This document shows, one piece after another, positions 1 through 12,538 of a stretch of DNA of 64,000 bases (the first letter of the stretch is position 1; each line of letters starts with the position of its first letter). The notes below the pieces were generated by a model that saw only the letters and a program-made list of their open reading frames with translations, was not told where the DNA came from and did no database searches. Made by a program: the position numbers and the translations under genes. The stretch is from contig NC_040017.1 in assembly GCF_000972845.2 (NCBI RefSeq), forward strand, positions 25,009,606 through 25,073,605. Reading direction: 5' to 3'. The stretch is from Larimichthys crocea. Its lineage: Eukaryota; Chordata; Actinopteri; Sciaenidae.

Positions 1-989
1 GTAAAGTATCCTTATTGCCAAATGCAATTAAAGTACTGAATCTTTATTCTCCTCATGCCTTTATTACTGACAACACTTTGGCCCCTCTTATTTATACTGA
101 TGTTTTAGAACTGCATATGATATACTTAAATATGAGCCCTAATCTCTATGATGGATCAAATGAATGAGTGGGATGTGAAAGGTGAGGGGCAATTATCACT
201 CGACTCTGTACTTCCTTCTGCAGAGTTTTCATCTCATTTTTTTTTTGGTTTTTGCCATTCTGTAACGTCACTTTTGTGGTTCACTCTCACTGCTCTCATT
301 GTTTCTTATATATAGCTCTCAAAAGTAGCGAATGGTTGGTGAAGAGCTGCTGGAAGAGCCAGATAAACATGAATCACAGCAGGTTGCTGTGAATGTTACA
401 TTTCTATTCACCATGTGGCCAAAAACTCATCTCGTATCTTGTGGATGTTCAAGTGGGCAACAATTTGCTTACTTGTTTGCCATATCCAATGTATGAGGTT
501 ATAATATGTGTATGTACAGTATAATATGTGGGATTGTTCCAATGGCAAAGAACTTAAATATCCTATTTCTTCACAGCATTGTGCGCATTGAGGCTATGCA
601 ATAAAGCACATTGGATAGTATGTTAGGATATGAAGTGAGGTAGTAGCAAATGAACAACAAGGAATGTTATGGAGAGAAAGGTGTAGAGCTTGTGTAACGG
701 TGTCCTTTAGTATTCCAGCCTAACTCCAACTCTACACACAAAGGGGATTGGTATTGTCTCAACAGGGCTCTTCCACTTGCTGATAATGAGAGGAGGGTGT
801 ATGATTGCTTTCTGATGAACCTCAGAAGAAAGTCTCTTTTCAGCAGATAAATAGATGTGGCTGGATGTGTGTGGGACTTCTCCACCCCCTCACACGAGCC
901 TCTCCAACCATCGCACAGCCCTCTCTGACGACACTGCAGTCCACCCAGCTGATGCTCCTACTGTCTCGACTCTAATGCCGACACTGAGG
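1..989. other. Unannotated AT-rich DNA
   Basis: I see no gene or recognisable repeat here. There is a short T-run near 238-247. The longest frames are about 70-80 codons with no family resemblance. The last part, from about 855, may already be the degraded 5' side of the LINE that follows, but the similarity is too weak to place a boundary. Confidence 0.4.
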
Positions 990-2572
990 TTTCACCTCCA
1001 TCGGCTAGCTCGTAACACTTCACTGGAGTGTTTTGAACAGCTGGCCACCATGCAGACCAACTTACCACCAGCAAGCACAGAAAAATCATTCCCATGCCTG
1101 GTCTGAAATGACCTGGGTCCAATCCCCACAACTCTTGTTAAAGCATGTTTGCCCTCAACCATTTCTCCGATAACCTCCATTATCAGTTCCTCTGTGTATT
1201 GGTACAGTTCCTCCCCGAATAAAAGTTGCCAGAATCAGACCAACTCAGACCTCATTTAGACTCCAATGACCAAAACAACTATTGTCCTACTGTTTCTCTC
1301 GAAAGTCTTGAGAGCATAGTTGCAGCTCACCTCCAGATCCGCCTTGATAACAACAGCAATATCTTTGAACCATTCCAATCAGGTTTCGGCCCCAAACCTA
1401 CAAAAACAGCCCTTGTTCAGATGGCAAACAACCTCCTCTGTGCAGCTAATTCAGGCCAACTCTCTATACTCCTGGACCTCCCACCGGCCGTTGATACTAT
1501 CCCATTAGCTCCTAATGGATCGTCTGGCTAACATTGGAGCTGGGGGCACTGTGTATCAGTGGTTGGCAGACAAGACACTCTATTTTCAGATACAGAATTA
1601 TTGGCCAGAAAGCTCCATAGTCCACCATGGGGTTACACAGGGTTCAGTGTTAGGGCCTCCACTTGTTCATTATTTATCTCCTCACTCTTGGCAACATCTT
1701 AACAGTTTTCACTGTTATACTGACAAACAGCTCTACATGTCCATGACACCCATTTCCACTATCCCCTCCGGTCTTGTCTTCATGATCTATAGATATAGAA
1801 CAACTGAACTGAACTCATTATTGGCTTAAACACTCTCAATGTATAATATCTGTTCACTTTCTATGGCCCAAGACACCACACCTGTTGCATTAAAGGTTAG
1901 GAGTCTTGGTGTTATCCTTGACAATACCCGTTTATTCTCCAGCAACATAAATAATATCTTCTGGATTGATCTCCAGACCAAGCCGTGCCTTCACAAAAAG
2001 TTTCAGTTAATGCCTTGGTCACATCATGCGTAGACTACTGCAACTACTCTACTACTAGACTCATGCAGAACTCTGCGGCACAGATTATTACATGTCTTCC
2101 AAACTTGTCTCTCCTCTGCTAATTCAATTACAGTGTCTCCCTGTATCTCAACAGATCAACTTTAACTTTAACCTTTAAAGCACTTCATGACTAATCTCCT
2201 GCTTATCTTACAGACCTCCTTCAAACATTTACACATTCTCGTTCCCTACGGTCATCATCAGCACGTCTCCTGGTGCCTCCAGCTATTAACCTCAGCACAA
2301 TGGGTGCCAAGGCCTCCGTCTACACACTGTGTAACTCTATTCCCCTTCATATCTGTTCACTGCTACTAAAAAACACCTTCTTAAACCATCTTACTCACTG
2401 TAGTTGTATTAACTGCATCTTATGTTATGCTTCTTAACTTGCCGCTGCCCTGCTGTTTATTAAATGTCTTATTTGTTGATAATTGTTGTTTAAATTTGCT
2501 ATTTGCTATAATGTTTTTAATGATGTAAGGCGTGAGTGCTATAAGAAGGCCCCAAGAAATATAATGTGTTTA
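990..2572 (+). mobile_element. Degenerate L2/CR1-type LINE, reverse transcriptase to 3' end
   Basis: This is a dead non-LTR retrotransposon of the L2/CR1 group; intact members encode an endonuclease plus reverse transcriptase. Translating the three + frames piecewise recovers family blocks in the right order. A leader block containing PTTLVKACLPS lies near 1120-1160, and a finger block with SKVLRA near 1300-1320. The block FEPFQSGF followed by LLDLPPAVDTI (from the usual LLDLSAAFDTI) lies near 1365-1500. The block VTQGSVLGP follows near 1634-1660, then HCYTDKQLY near 1711-1735, where the catalytic YADD has become YTDK. A thumb block SLGVILDNT lies near 1903-1930, and a CVDYCNYS-like block near 2030-2050. 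The 3' untranslated part near 2525-2560 resembles the short GTAAGG...GAGTGCTAT tail of such elements. Many stops and frameshifts show an old, inactive copy. The family is clear; the exact clade and the 5' boundary are less certain. Confidence 0.82.
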
Positions 2573-2745
2573 GTTCCTATAGTAACACACAGTTGCTTGT
2601 TTATGCATATGTGCTGTTTTTTCCTGTTCTTAGTTGATGTTCGTTCAAAGTTTTTAAATTTATGCCACAATTGGTGGAGCCAAAGACAAATCTTTTAGAC
2701 AATAAAGTTCTTAATTATAATCCAAACATGACAAAAAAAAAAAAA
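2573..2745 (+). mobile_element. Possible polyadenylated retro-insert 3' end
   Basis: An AATAAA hexamer at 2701-2706 is followed about 26 bases later by a run of 13 A at 2733-2745. This spacing is what an inserted cDNA of a polyadenylated transcript shows. The sequence upstream is AT-rich and not recognised, and no target-site duplication was identified. It may belong to the preceding LINE copy or be an unrelated insertion, and an A-run alone could be chance. Confidence 0.3.
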
Positions 2746-3244
2746 TCTAAATACTAATTGACAATCTAAAAAACAATGTGATGTTGTTGCAGTTGCTCAG
2801 CCACACCGTCAAAGTGTCACTGTGACCGAAGCTGGTATAGATTACACAATGATATTTGGCTCAATCTATGCGGTGGCACAGAATCTTCCTGTCTGTTTTC
2901 ATCAGTGGTGTCGACGTGACAGGCAAAAGCAAATTTGGCAGGCTGACTAACGCAGGGGGCTCAGAGGGGGCTGGTTGCAAGGTTAATTGGCAATGGGAAT
3001 AATTGGCCACTGGGCTCAATTTGTCTGATGGGAGGAATTGGAAACCAATCTTACTGTCTGTTTGGAAGCATTCCATCCAATTCCTCAATGGAGGCATCTT
3101 TATCTGATGCTCTCTGCTTGGGCTGCATCCTCCTCTCTGATCACACTTTGCTCTGAACGCTTGTGCTGGCGCTGTATATCTGCCACAAATCTGTAAACAA
3201 CTACAAAATTCTTACGCCAGCAGTTTTTTTTAAATCAATATTTT
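2746..3244. other. Unannotated DNA, possibly constrained
   Basis: No coding signal is recognised. The part at 2925-3075 is less AT-rich than its surroundings and contains repeated AATTGG motifs (near 2978, 3000 and 3035). It resembles the texture of conserved noncoding DNA, but conservation cannot be judged from one sequence. Confidence 0.25.
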
Positions 3245-3333
3245 TAAATGTTTCACTTCATCCTTATCCGGGCACACAGCAAATGGAAAACTTCCTGCAA
3301 CCCGGCCAAGAAGTTAAAATTGGATGGATGGAG
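3245..3333 (+). mobile_element. RTE/Rex3-type LINE 3' tail fragment
   Basis: The segment ends with GGATGGATGGA (about 3322-3332), preceded by CAACCCGGCCAAGAAG. In fish RTE elements such as Rex3 the 3' end typically has ACCCGGCC..AAG followed by an ATGG repeat. The match is short and diverged. A chance GGATGG repeat is possible, so only the tail is claimed. Confidence 0.42.
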
Positions 3334-4841
3334 AACTTGTGTTTTGAAATGCGTTAATGGCTGTAATTCAGACATTAATGACCTGATTCATTAGAAGCAA
3401 ATGTAACAGAAAGTATGCAATTAAAATACAAATTGAGTTCCCCAAATATTTTGCTGGTTATATTACTGTAAACTTGAATGATAATGCATTTTAAATTGGT
3501 GCAAAATAAAAATGCAGGAACACTCTGGCCTATGAAGCAGTGAGTTCGATACAGGGCTCTTTCAGAGAAATTGTGTGGGTTTTTACTGCAGACCCTCTCA
3601 CTTCTAGCTGCTTGCTAAGCACAGCCTTGTCTCGAGGGCATGATTTGCCTGCCTTTCTGTTGATGGCTATTTGTATCCACAAAGAGGGGGATCAACAGAA
3701 TCAGCATGTGAAATTGATTTTTCTCTCTGACTACATGTAAATGAACTATCCAATGATTTTTAACTCAAAGCCGATGATGCAAATTTAATGCCGTTTTGGC
3801 CTTGTTTTCATACTCTAATTCTCCTCACACAGCCTAATGTGTTGACATGTGCCAGTGCTTTTCCTGACATGAAATAGAAATAATATTTGTCATGAACTCT
3901 TCAGTTGCGATTAAATTTCTGATTTTGTTAATCACAGTTGACATGCCGTTGTGACATTTCAACATCACTGATGTTTGTGTGATCACCGTGTTTCATGTAA
4001 TGTTTAAATATTGAATGAAGTTAAATATTAAACTATATACCATCACAGTTTTATCAAATATTGATTTTTGCTCAGTTCAAGATGAGTACTTCAGAGGATC
4101 TTTATAATGTGAAGGTCCTTACGAGCTAATTTCATTTATAACATTATGCAATAGTTGTTGCCAGACCGGGGTTCCTCGTGATTCCTTGAGGGGCTCTCAG
4201 AGAATTCCTCAGCAAAACAAGAAGCAGCTTTTCAATCGATTACTTGCCAATCTGTGTTGTCTCTCTCAAACTACTCCTATAACATAGTCCAACAGACAAC
4301 ATGAAGTTTCACTTGGACAAAGAGAGAGATATTAATAGACAAACATAATGATTAAAAAGATGTTTAAAGGTTTACATTAAGACAATAAGGATAAACAGTA
4401 CATTTATTACATTGCTTCATATAGAGATATAAGAGACCCGCAGCTTTTATACAGTCTTGGATTTTAACATAACTGATGCCGAAAAAGCAAAAACAAACAC
4501 AATGAACACACTGAACATACTCCCTTCAAAGAGAGTCCTAATTGTGTTTTTCGATTACAGTCTGCATGATTATGTTTCAATCTGTGTTCCACTGTTATAT
4601 TAACATACTTTTAATTAACTTTTCTTTGGTATTGTTGCTTGAGAAAAGTAATATTTCTCTGTGTATGTAAACACATATTTGTCACTTTAATGTAGAAGTA
4701 AGTAGTTATAATTCGGAAGAAATGCGAAGGGACCCAATAAACTGCCCAGTGGTATCTCATTATCATATACAAAGGCAGTTTTACAACAGAAACTATTATG
4801 TTTTAAACACTTAATTCACTAAAAATCACCACATAGTACAC
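3334..4841. other. Unannotated AT-rich DNA
   Basis: I see no gene. A stretch near 4160-4215 has wording reminiscent of hAT transposon ends (GGGGTTCC, then a CTCTCAGAG block), but no partner inverted repeat was found. No frame exceeds about 70 codons. Confidence 0.4.
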
Positions 4842-4888
4842 TTATATATATATATATATATTAGATATATATATATATATATATATAC
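4842..4888. repeat. (TA)n microsatellite
   Basis: Alternating TA runs at 4842-4861 and about 4865-4886, split by TTAGA, then a short ACAC. The tract is nearly self-complementary and could form a hairpin. Confidence 0.97.
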
Positions 4889-7800
4889 ACACATGCTTTT
4901 TTTTCTTGTAACTACTGTGACCTGTTGTGTACAGACAAGAATAAATAGGAAAACTTTACTCAAAGGTCTCGAAAGAGATGGAGTAAAACACCATGTCCTT
5001 CTATAACCTGCAATTTCATCTGAAAATGTCATGGGAAACAAACTTCAGAGAAGCAGTTGTTTCATTTTATGAAATCTCAGAGAAGCAAGAGAGAAGAGGC
5101 GATGCTGCAGGAAAAGGAGCTGTAAATTAAAAATTGGTAGATATCATTAAACTCCACCACCAGCCAATGTTTCAACAGAGGAGACAAAATGTAAACTATT
5201 CCGTCAATGAACATAAAGTTTCATTTTGTGTAGCAGAAATATCGATGTGTTTTATCCCGTTAATTATCTTCTGATCCTTTTAGATTTATCTTGTGACCGG
5301 GCCTGGGAGACCCCTATGCTGTGCAAACTTTAATATCATTTGAGGATTACCAGTCTGGTTTTCCTGTGTGATATATAGACTTTACTATCAATCTAAGCCT
5401 TCGTCAAGCAGTCATACTCACTGTGGAAGAACTGAGACATAACAGCACAGACTGGTGAGCTACTTTTACCTGATGATATTTTATTAATTTATCTGCTCAG
5501 CTTACTTCTAGAATTGTTACCTGATCACTAATTTGCTTTTTTTTGTCTCCTCGGGTTTTCATTGCACCTAATAAACTCAGTTGGTTGTATTTTTTGTGTT
5601 TACATTTATTACAGCAATTATTGATTGTTTAATTTGGCCCAGTAGTCCTCGTGATAAGAGCCTCTTTATAAATGTCTGTTGTCGCGGAGGCTGGAGAAAC
5701 ACAGTTTTCACTTCATTAGGTACATCTTAATAAAATTAGATGCTGTTGGCCATTTGATACATTTGTTAAGTGGCGCCATGATAGGTAACCACTGAATCTC
5801 TGTGACCTTATTCAGAGGCGACCACTCTTCCATCTACTTTACTCTAAAAGCTTTCTTCTCCACCAAACCCCCTCCAACCTGGAAACTGTGACAGAGTGCT
5901 GCTGTGCTGTGCATGAAGAGCTCGAGATTGCAGTCTTTTTAGAAACCTTAAAAATTGTTTAGAAACCATCTGCTACTGTTTGCTTCTACAGTGTACTTCT
6001 TGTACCTGTCCGTACTGTTGCATCACTGTTAGTGCTTTTTTGGTCTAGAAAAGCTCTTTACGAATAATACAAAACATAAAAAAACCCAACATTCTGCACT
6101 TCTTGAACTTCAGTGTGACTTGCCTCTTTTGACCCCTCTGATCCACATGACATTTACACTGACAATTTCCCGTCTGTCACAATATTTGCCGCAAACCCTT
6201 GAAACAGTGGCCAGAATAAAATCCATGTGGCCTCACTTCAACCATCATGCCACCACCAGAGTTACTAAGGTCACTTATTTTTCCCTTTCCAACACTGAGT
6301 GTTGCACTGTGACTGATGCTGCTCTGCCCTTATTTTCACTGCACACCATAGTCCTGTGCAATATGAGGCTTTACATGTCCCTGTATTCAGTTTAAATGAC
6401 TAAAATGCTGCTTTAGTGCTTACAGTGTTGAAGAGCTTATTCCCAGAGGGCCAACCTGTCAGTAAGGTATGCATTTAGATTCTGCATATACATATACATA
6501 CATGTATAAGAGCATTTTGCATCTTTGACTCAACATGTGCAGTAGAAAATACCAGTGTAACTTGGCATCAGTGTCTTTAAAGCAGAGTGGTTGTAGAGAT
6601 GGCTTTGAAGAAAAGCGAAAGGTAATTTGCATTTATCCCTGCATTGCAAAGTTCCTCACTAATGATAATTAATTCTAGATATTTATAGCGCAGAGAACTG
6701 AATCCTTTTCATATTCAGTCAAATTCCTGAGGCACTAGCACTTTGGTACATCTGGGAATTTATTTACTCTTCTCCGATATTCAGCTGACATATGAAATCA
6801 AATTTCAAAAATTAATTTAAGATGAAGTTAAAGATGAAAGTCAAGTTTTTTTTTTTCCCTATCAGACTGCAGGTCCTGTTTTAGTGATTACACAGTGTCA
6901 TTTATTCGGCTTCACAAATTAACTTTTGCACGAACCTCGGCAACAGATTTCACACACCGGTTTTGCTGAATAAGCCACTTTGAAAGATGTCGAGTTGTAG
7001 AGAAAGAGAGAGAGAGAGCAAAAAGTGTTAGATTAGATGAAAACATGATTCCAAAAAAAGAAATACGGTGAGAAATGTTTTAATTTTCTGTCTTTGAGCG
7101 CATGTTCAGATGTGTTCCCACTCTTTCTCTCACATCCAGTCATTACATCATTTCACTTTTCTGCCTGCGTTTAGTTTTTAAACTAATCCACACGCGAACG
7201 CTGTAATTTAAGCATCAAGTCGGCAAACATACAAAAAGAATCAACACTATTAGTGTGAACATGAGTAACACAAGTATACAATGCAGAAGAATTGGAGTTA
7301 AAATGTGTTCAATGTCATCCCCCTTGTAGAACACTTTAGTTCATTATGATGCAGTTGTGGGATGTTCACCTCACTCTGACTTTCTGCTCAGACGTTAGTA
7401 AGTCAACCTTTCATCTAAGAGCTCTGCTAAACAATGCCTCCCTAATCATTAAAGTGGCTAAGCCTGCAGATGAGCTCATTGGGTATAATGCACCCATCAC
7501 AGTAATCATTACTGACAGGACATGCAGCTGCTAATGATCTTCTCTTAATCACACTTAATCAGGTAATAATGATTTTGAGGTGAGAGATGAAGTGCTTGCT
7601 CTCCGCTTTCGCCATGGAGAGGCCTTGTTTCACATGACTGCTTTTGGTGCCAGCAGGGGGGCTGAGGGGGCGGCGTCTCCATATGCTGCACTCCTCTTGA
7701 CTCCAAGGGTCACTTGTTGGAGTTTGAGGGTGGAGAGATTTTATAAATGAGGTCCTACCACGGGCCGAGATCATAAAGGAACACTGGCAGATGGGACAGC

Positions 7801-8704
7801 ATGCAAAAATACACACTGAGGTTTACTGTGCTGGGCGGAGAAGATAAAGTGCCCCGCGGATTTTGGAGGTTTTGGTATAAAAGGTTTTTTTTTTTTTAGA
7901 TTAAACCAAGTACATGCACACCAGTGCAAGCCTTAATATTTCCAGTACAATGTTTGCATGCTGTGAAGTAATACAATGTCTGTGTAACCCACTTTACATG
8001 GATTTATTCTGTACTACAAAAGCTGAGAGATGATACAAACTGAATTTTAAATAAACCAATCTAAGAGTTTTTCCTTTATTCTGTATTTGGTGGGATTGGG
8101 AAGTTCTGATTTTAAAATAAAATATTAGTACTGTAAATCATAAAAAAAAGAGGCTGGAGCTTATTTCCAAACAGAGTTTTGAAACTCATTTCTGCCTCTA
8201 TCACAAACTCACAAAGAGAACACGTCGATCAGTCTTTGTTTTCTCTCGCACATTTGTAAGACCGTTACCTGGCTTTTAGTGCTCAGCCTGGGAAAAGATT
8301 GCTTTGGTAATGTGAGATAAAAGGATACTTAAATCTAATCTCATAAATACCACAAGAAGCTTCAAATAAATGAGCGACCACAGCAGCTCCTAGATTACAT
8401 ATGGGACTATAAATGCAACACTGTGCTTTCTGTCTCTTGACCTATTTGCACAATTTGCAAATGTCATAAAGCATAAAACATTTACATGCCACAATAAACT
8501 GCAAAAGAGTCCCAGTAGTGCTTTGGGGGACAGGCTTACTCTCATTATAATCATGACATAATATAACGTAGTGCCTGAAAGCCACCGTTGCCCTCTTAGC
8601 TCTGACAAACACAAGATACAACACAGTGCTTAATTTAGGTGATTAAATATTCAGGTTAAATTAACAGGGGAAACTTAAAATTCAAACCACCACTCTGACT
8701 TTTA
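4889..8704. other. Unannotated AT-rich DNA with short simple repeats
   Basis: No gene is recognised in this 3.8 kb. It contains a short GA run (about 7003-7018), T-runs (about 6846-6855 and 7886-7898) and scattered short frames without family resemblance. A CTCF-like motif CCAGCAGGGGGGC lies near 7650-7662; it has one extra G compared with the usual core and is weak evidence on its own. Confidence 0.4.
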
Positions 8705-8905
8705 AGTGATTGTCCATCCGTCCAACTATGTTCTGAATTTATATCCGCTCATGGTCACCGGGACCTATCCCAGCATGCATTAGTTATCAGGCAGGGAAAC
8801 ACTGTGGATTCAATTATGGACAGAAGTCTTGTATATGAGGTGCTCATGTTTACACTTATGGTAAACTGTCTTCCTGTTACCACTGAGCCACCGCAGCATC
8901 TATTT
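8705..8905 (-). mobile_element. Degenerate LINE 3'-end repeat (CCATCC type)
   Basis: On the + strand the segment begins with CCATCCGTCC. It continues with a TATCCGCTCATGG block, CCTATCCCAGC and GGCAGGGAAACACTG, and ends with CCACTGAGCCACCGC. This order matches a very common teleost repeat that begins with a CCATCCATCC run and ends in the CCACTG..CCACC motif, thought to be LINE 3' DNA lying in reverse. The copy is heavily diverged. The family is recognised from memory and its clade is uncertain. Confidence 0.5.
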
Positions 8906-9254
8906 TAGTTGTATTTCAATTATCTTTTTGAGACGGGAGAACACATTTCTACTCTTTCTAAATCTATTCATTCATTTCATGAAAAAGAGCAAAAGATGTC
9001 AGGTTGTTTGTTGCAACAATAAAAGCCTATATTACTTTTGCTGTAGCAGTAGCCACTGGGGCAAAACATAGTAATGATGGAATAATGGCTTCTTACTTTT
9101 CTTTAACGTCGCTCAGGGCTGAGACTGAGTGGAACAAAGGCAAGACAAAGAACAACAACAGATACTTACATTTATTTGGACTGTGCTTGCTTCTTGCTTA
9201 ACACTTGAGAGAAAAACTATGACGTGCTAAAATAGAGCAGCAGTATAAAAGTCA
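8906..9254. other. Unannotated spacer
   Basis: AT-rich DNA between two repeats. I see no gene, repeat or regulatory signal that I can support. Confidence 0.4.
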
Positions 9255-9518
9255 TTAAAGGTCCGGTGTGTAGGATTTAGTGGCACCTAGAGGTGAAGCT
9301 GCAGATTGCAACCAAATGAATGCTCTCCCACGCCTCGCCCTCTTCTTCCAAGCATGAAGGATAAACTCTGGTTGATAAATTCACATTAAAAGAAAAAGGC
9401 CATATCTAGATCGGCGTTTGGTTTGTCTGCTCTGTACTACTGTACAAAAAATTAATATTGTATTCCACTCCTGCCAATACATACTCTGATACTAAATACT
9501 CTGACACCGGACCTTTAA
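9255..9518 (+). mobile_element. Complete MITE with terminal inverted repeats and TTAA flanks
   Basis: This is a non-autonomous DNA transposon (about 256 bp body). The left end at 9259 reads AGGTCCGGTGTGTAGGATTTA. The right end at 9514 reads, on the other strand, AGGTCCGGTGTCAGAGTATTTA, giving an imperfect terminal inverted repeat with the outer 11 bases identical. TTAA lies immediately outside both ends (9255-9258 and 9515-9518). That is the target site of piggyBac-type elements, although TTAA could also be part of the inverted repeat. The body contains the blocks GCAGATTGCAACCAA and GTTTGGTTTGTC that recur in the fragments at 15.7, 22.6, 31.6, 39.1 and 54.2 kb. It has no coding capacity and would depend on a transposase in trans. 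This family is widespread in percomorph fish. The orientation is arbitrary. Confidence 0.85.
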
Positions 9519-10485
9519 GCCAACTAACTGACTTAAATGAGCTACATATAGGTAAACTTTGCATGTAGTTGTATCCAACTGATTTAAGGCTGTAGGGACA
9601 AATCATCTGGATCATCTGGGAGCCCAATATACATTTTAGATAACAGACATCAGGACCAAGAATCTCTCTGCAGTCCCATTAACAACTTTACACACGAGAA
9701 TGACGAGAAAGACGCATTACTGCTAATCTCTGTAAACAGATATTTGCATGTGAGTGCAGATAAAAAGCTAAACTGTTGTCAGACAATTGCTTCTGATGGA
9801 TTCTGATTGCATTTCTGCAGGTGTGCTACGCCTCTGTCGCTCTCCACATGAAGTGTTTTGATAAAAACCTGCTAAAATGTGACCGGTCAACTCTACTCGG
9901 ACCACAAACAGGAACCAGAACACAGCTGGTGCCAGAATCTTGCTCTCATGCCTACAGATTCTGCTTTAATATGCAGATATTGCTTTATAGAGATGAACCG
10001 ATGGACTTGATGTTCATTTTAGTCTTTCAGGAGTTGTTTAAATAGTCGAGCATATCATAATATTTGGATTAAAACTGACTTACTTTCATTAGACCTGTAA
10101 AACCAGTTTACTAGTTTTTTACACATTAATCCTCCACTCCACAGAGTAAAACCCAAACTCTTTCTCCACTCCGGGTAAATCCGAGAGCCTTTATCACTTT
10201 TATCACACTCTCAGTTGGTCACACAGCCTGGCAGTGAACCGTGGCCTTTACTAATTGTAAACTCAATGAAGCATTCTTAACAGATGCTGGTGGAACGGCT
10301 CCATTAGGCCTTACAGGCGGCTGTCGTCCACATATCAAAGCCATGAAAAGTCAAACTGTCATTATCACACGGCTCAAACCACATCTATCCACACGCCAAT
10401 TTAATTCTTATTAAATGCACATTATAAGTGGAGATGGATGGTCTTGGTCGAGTGGAGTTGCTGCTTTCGAAAGACTTTTGGTTGG

Positions 10486-10504
10486 ACACACACACACACA
10501 CACA
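10486..10504. repeat. (AC)n microsatellite
   Basis: An uninterrupted AC dinucleotide run of about 19 bases. Confidence 0.95.
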
Positions 10505-11405
10505 GTACATCAACAGCTTCTAAAATGTTGACCGTGGAGTATTCCTAAGCGGACACATAAAGCCAATAATGTGTGGACAGTGGTGGAAATATAGAATATT
10601 TCCAGCTGTGGGATGTGATTTGAATGGATTTAATAGATAAAAAGGTGGTCCAGTGTGTGTGCAGACCCTCTTTAGGGAGTGATTGTGCCGGGAAAATAAG
10701 GCTGTGTGTTGCTCTGCCAGCTTGAATGGAGAACAACTGCACGTGACACAGCAAATAAGCTTTGGGCTGTGTGATGCAGAGGTTATATCAAATGACTCCC
10801 AGACCACAGTCCCTTATCTCTATGTAGCTTTATTTTTTTTTATAAATGAGGGATTAATTATTGCCTCAAAAAACGAGGAGGAGGCTGCAGTCAGAAGATA
10901 AATCTACTGTAGCAGTTGCCCCCCTGAGGGTCTTGTGTAAAAAAAAGAAAAAAGCGGTGTGTTAGTATGGTTTAGTAAAGCAGCAGAGTAAATAAAACAC
11001 AATTTAACTCATATTTTCTTTAATTAGCAAAACCGAATAAAAACAATTACTCCTGCAGATTTCTGACGGATGTTTTTGCCGTTCTTGTTTATGTTGAAAT
11101 GATTCATTCATACACTTTACAAAGTGATTAGCATGCAGTTGTCATTTTCTGTTTCAGCCATCCAAAACAAATCAACCTGATAACAAACTTATCTTTAGAA
11201 CATCCTGACTCTGCGTGACCCCGAGTTACCTTTAAAAGACCCTCTTCAAGATCTACAGCACCGCTGGTATTTCAAACAATCATGTGATTGTGACAAGATG
11301 CGTGGTGAGCCTCCCATGTGTGTGTAACAACAAGCCAGCTGCTCCTCAGGGATATTACCACAGACAATTTTCCTTGAATATTCATCAGGCACTGTTGCTG
11401 GCGCG

Positions 11406-11423
11406 CACACACACACACACACA
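11406..11423. repeat. (CA)n microsatellite
   Basis: A CA run of about 18 bases, flanked by GCGCG on the left and TGCGC on the right. Confidence 0.95.
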
Positions 11424-12393
11424 TGCGCATAGATGATCATCATATACAACAATGCTGCTCTGATCAAAGAGAGCTCATTATCTCCCTGTCGTGCTGCAGA
11501 GTTCTGCTGAAATAGCCAATCAGTCGAAGCTTTCAGAGTTGGGTTCTCTTTTTCTGCCTCTCTCAGCACACCAGCTCCTTTGGTTGGCAACACTTTAACC
11601 AAGGCGCATTTGATTCCCCTTCCTCTCACCAAATGTTGATTTGAGAGTCTGTTCAGAGAGGAGCCCTTTGATTGCATTAACGATAAATGAGAAAGTGCGT
11701 CTGATTTATCTCTAGTGTACCGTTTGATGCTGCCATGATGAGGATTTCTGCCTGATAATAAGCCCCTTGAAATGAATGGTCAAATCCTTCCTCAAGATGT
11801 CCCATTTGATATGCGCCGGTTGGCATTAATGCATACGTGATGACAGTGAGAATGAGATTTGACCCGGATTATACGCTTTTGGAGACGCCTGAATTGCGGC
11901 GATAATCACGGATCACATTTGACAGCTGACCTCTTCTCTTGTCAGCTAGCTGGACCACTGACCAATCAGACCACCGATAAAATGCAGTCATCCTGATGAA
12001 AGTCCTCCTGAGTTTGTAATAATGTGACACGTAATAAGACGATTTCCACGTGCACTCTTATATTAAACGCATATCTTGGCTATCCACACTTAACTTAACT
12101 TTTTATTTCTAGTTTTTATTGTTCTAGTTGTGATTACATTCTTAACAAAGCATTTTGTTGATGATATCACTTAATTACCTCTATAACAGATTGTTTCTTG
12201 TGTCAGTGTTTTGCCTCCGTAACACTTCATCCATGGCTCCAATCAAGTGGCGGTTAACAAGCTGTAAACCGCACTGTTAACAGAGACAGATGATAATCAG
12301 CTCCATGTCAACGGTTATTATCCAGCATCCAGTGTTAGTTTTATTGTAGCAAGCAACCTGAAGTGAGACAAGAGACCCCGGCTGCTAGAAAAC

Positions 12394-12486
12394 TTTTTTT
12401 TTTATTCGACTTTATTTTTCATTCTCGACAAACTCGACAAACAAATAATTAACTTCAGTACAAAACGAGACATGCTGTCAACAATG
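12394..12486 (-). mobile_element. Probable 5'-truncated retroelement 3' end, antisense
   Basis: A T-run at 12394-12403 is followed by TTTATT at 12411-12416. On the minus strand this reads AATAAA, then about 7 bases later an A-tail. The right edge is unclear. The words TAGAAAAC just left of the T-run and TGGAAAAC near 12484-12491 differ by one base and could be a diverged target duplication. The body is not recognised. It sits just upstream of the L1 copy in opposite orientation, with a different 3' sequence from that L1. Confidence 0.4.
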
Positions 12487-12538
12487 GAAAACTAAGAAAA
12501 GAGGCTGGAACAAGTACACTTGTATTTTAATAAATAAA

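Larger units (their letters stand above)
9519..12393. other. Unannotated DNA with CA repeats
   Basis: No gene is recognised. Two CA microsatellites are listed separately. The minus-strand frame at 11246-11677 (143 codons) crosses a CA repeat, has no recognisable domain and is taken as chance. The part at about 11.69-12.0 kb is more balanced in composition and may be constrained noncoding DNA. Confidence 0.4.

Noticed and set aside
636..646. TGAGGTAGTAG, identical to the first 11 bases of let-7
   Set aside because: The following bases differ from let-7 and the downstream sequence cannot form the expected precursor hairpin arm.
4155..5310. hAT transposon ends suggested by GGGGTTCC-type wording near 4175
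   Set aside because: No inverted partner or 8-bp duplication could be found. The similar phrase near 5297 lies in the same orientation.
11246..11677. 143-codon minus frame
   Set aside because: It crosses a CA microsatellite that supplies a Cys-Val run, and no domain is recognisable.
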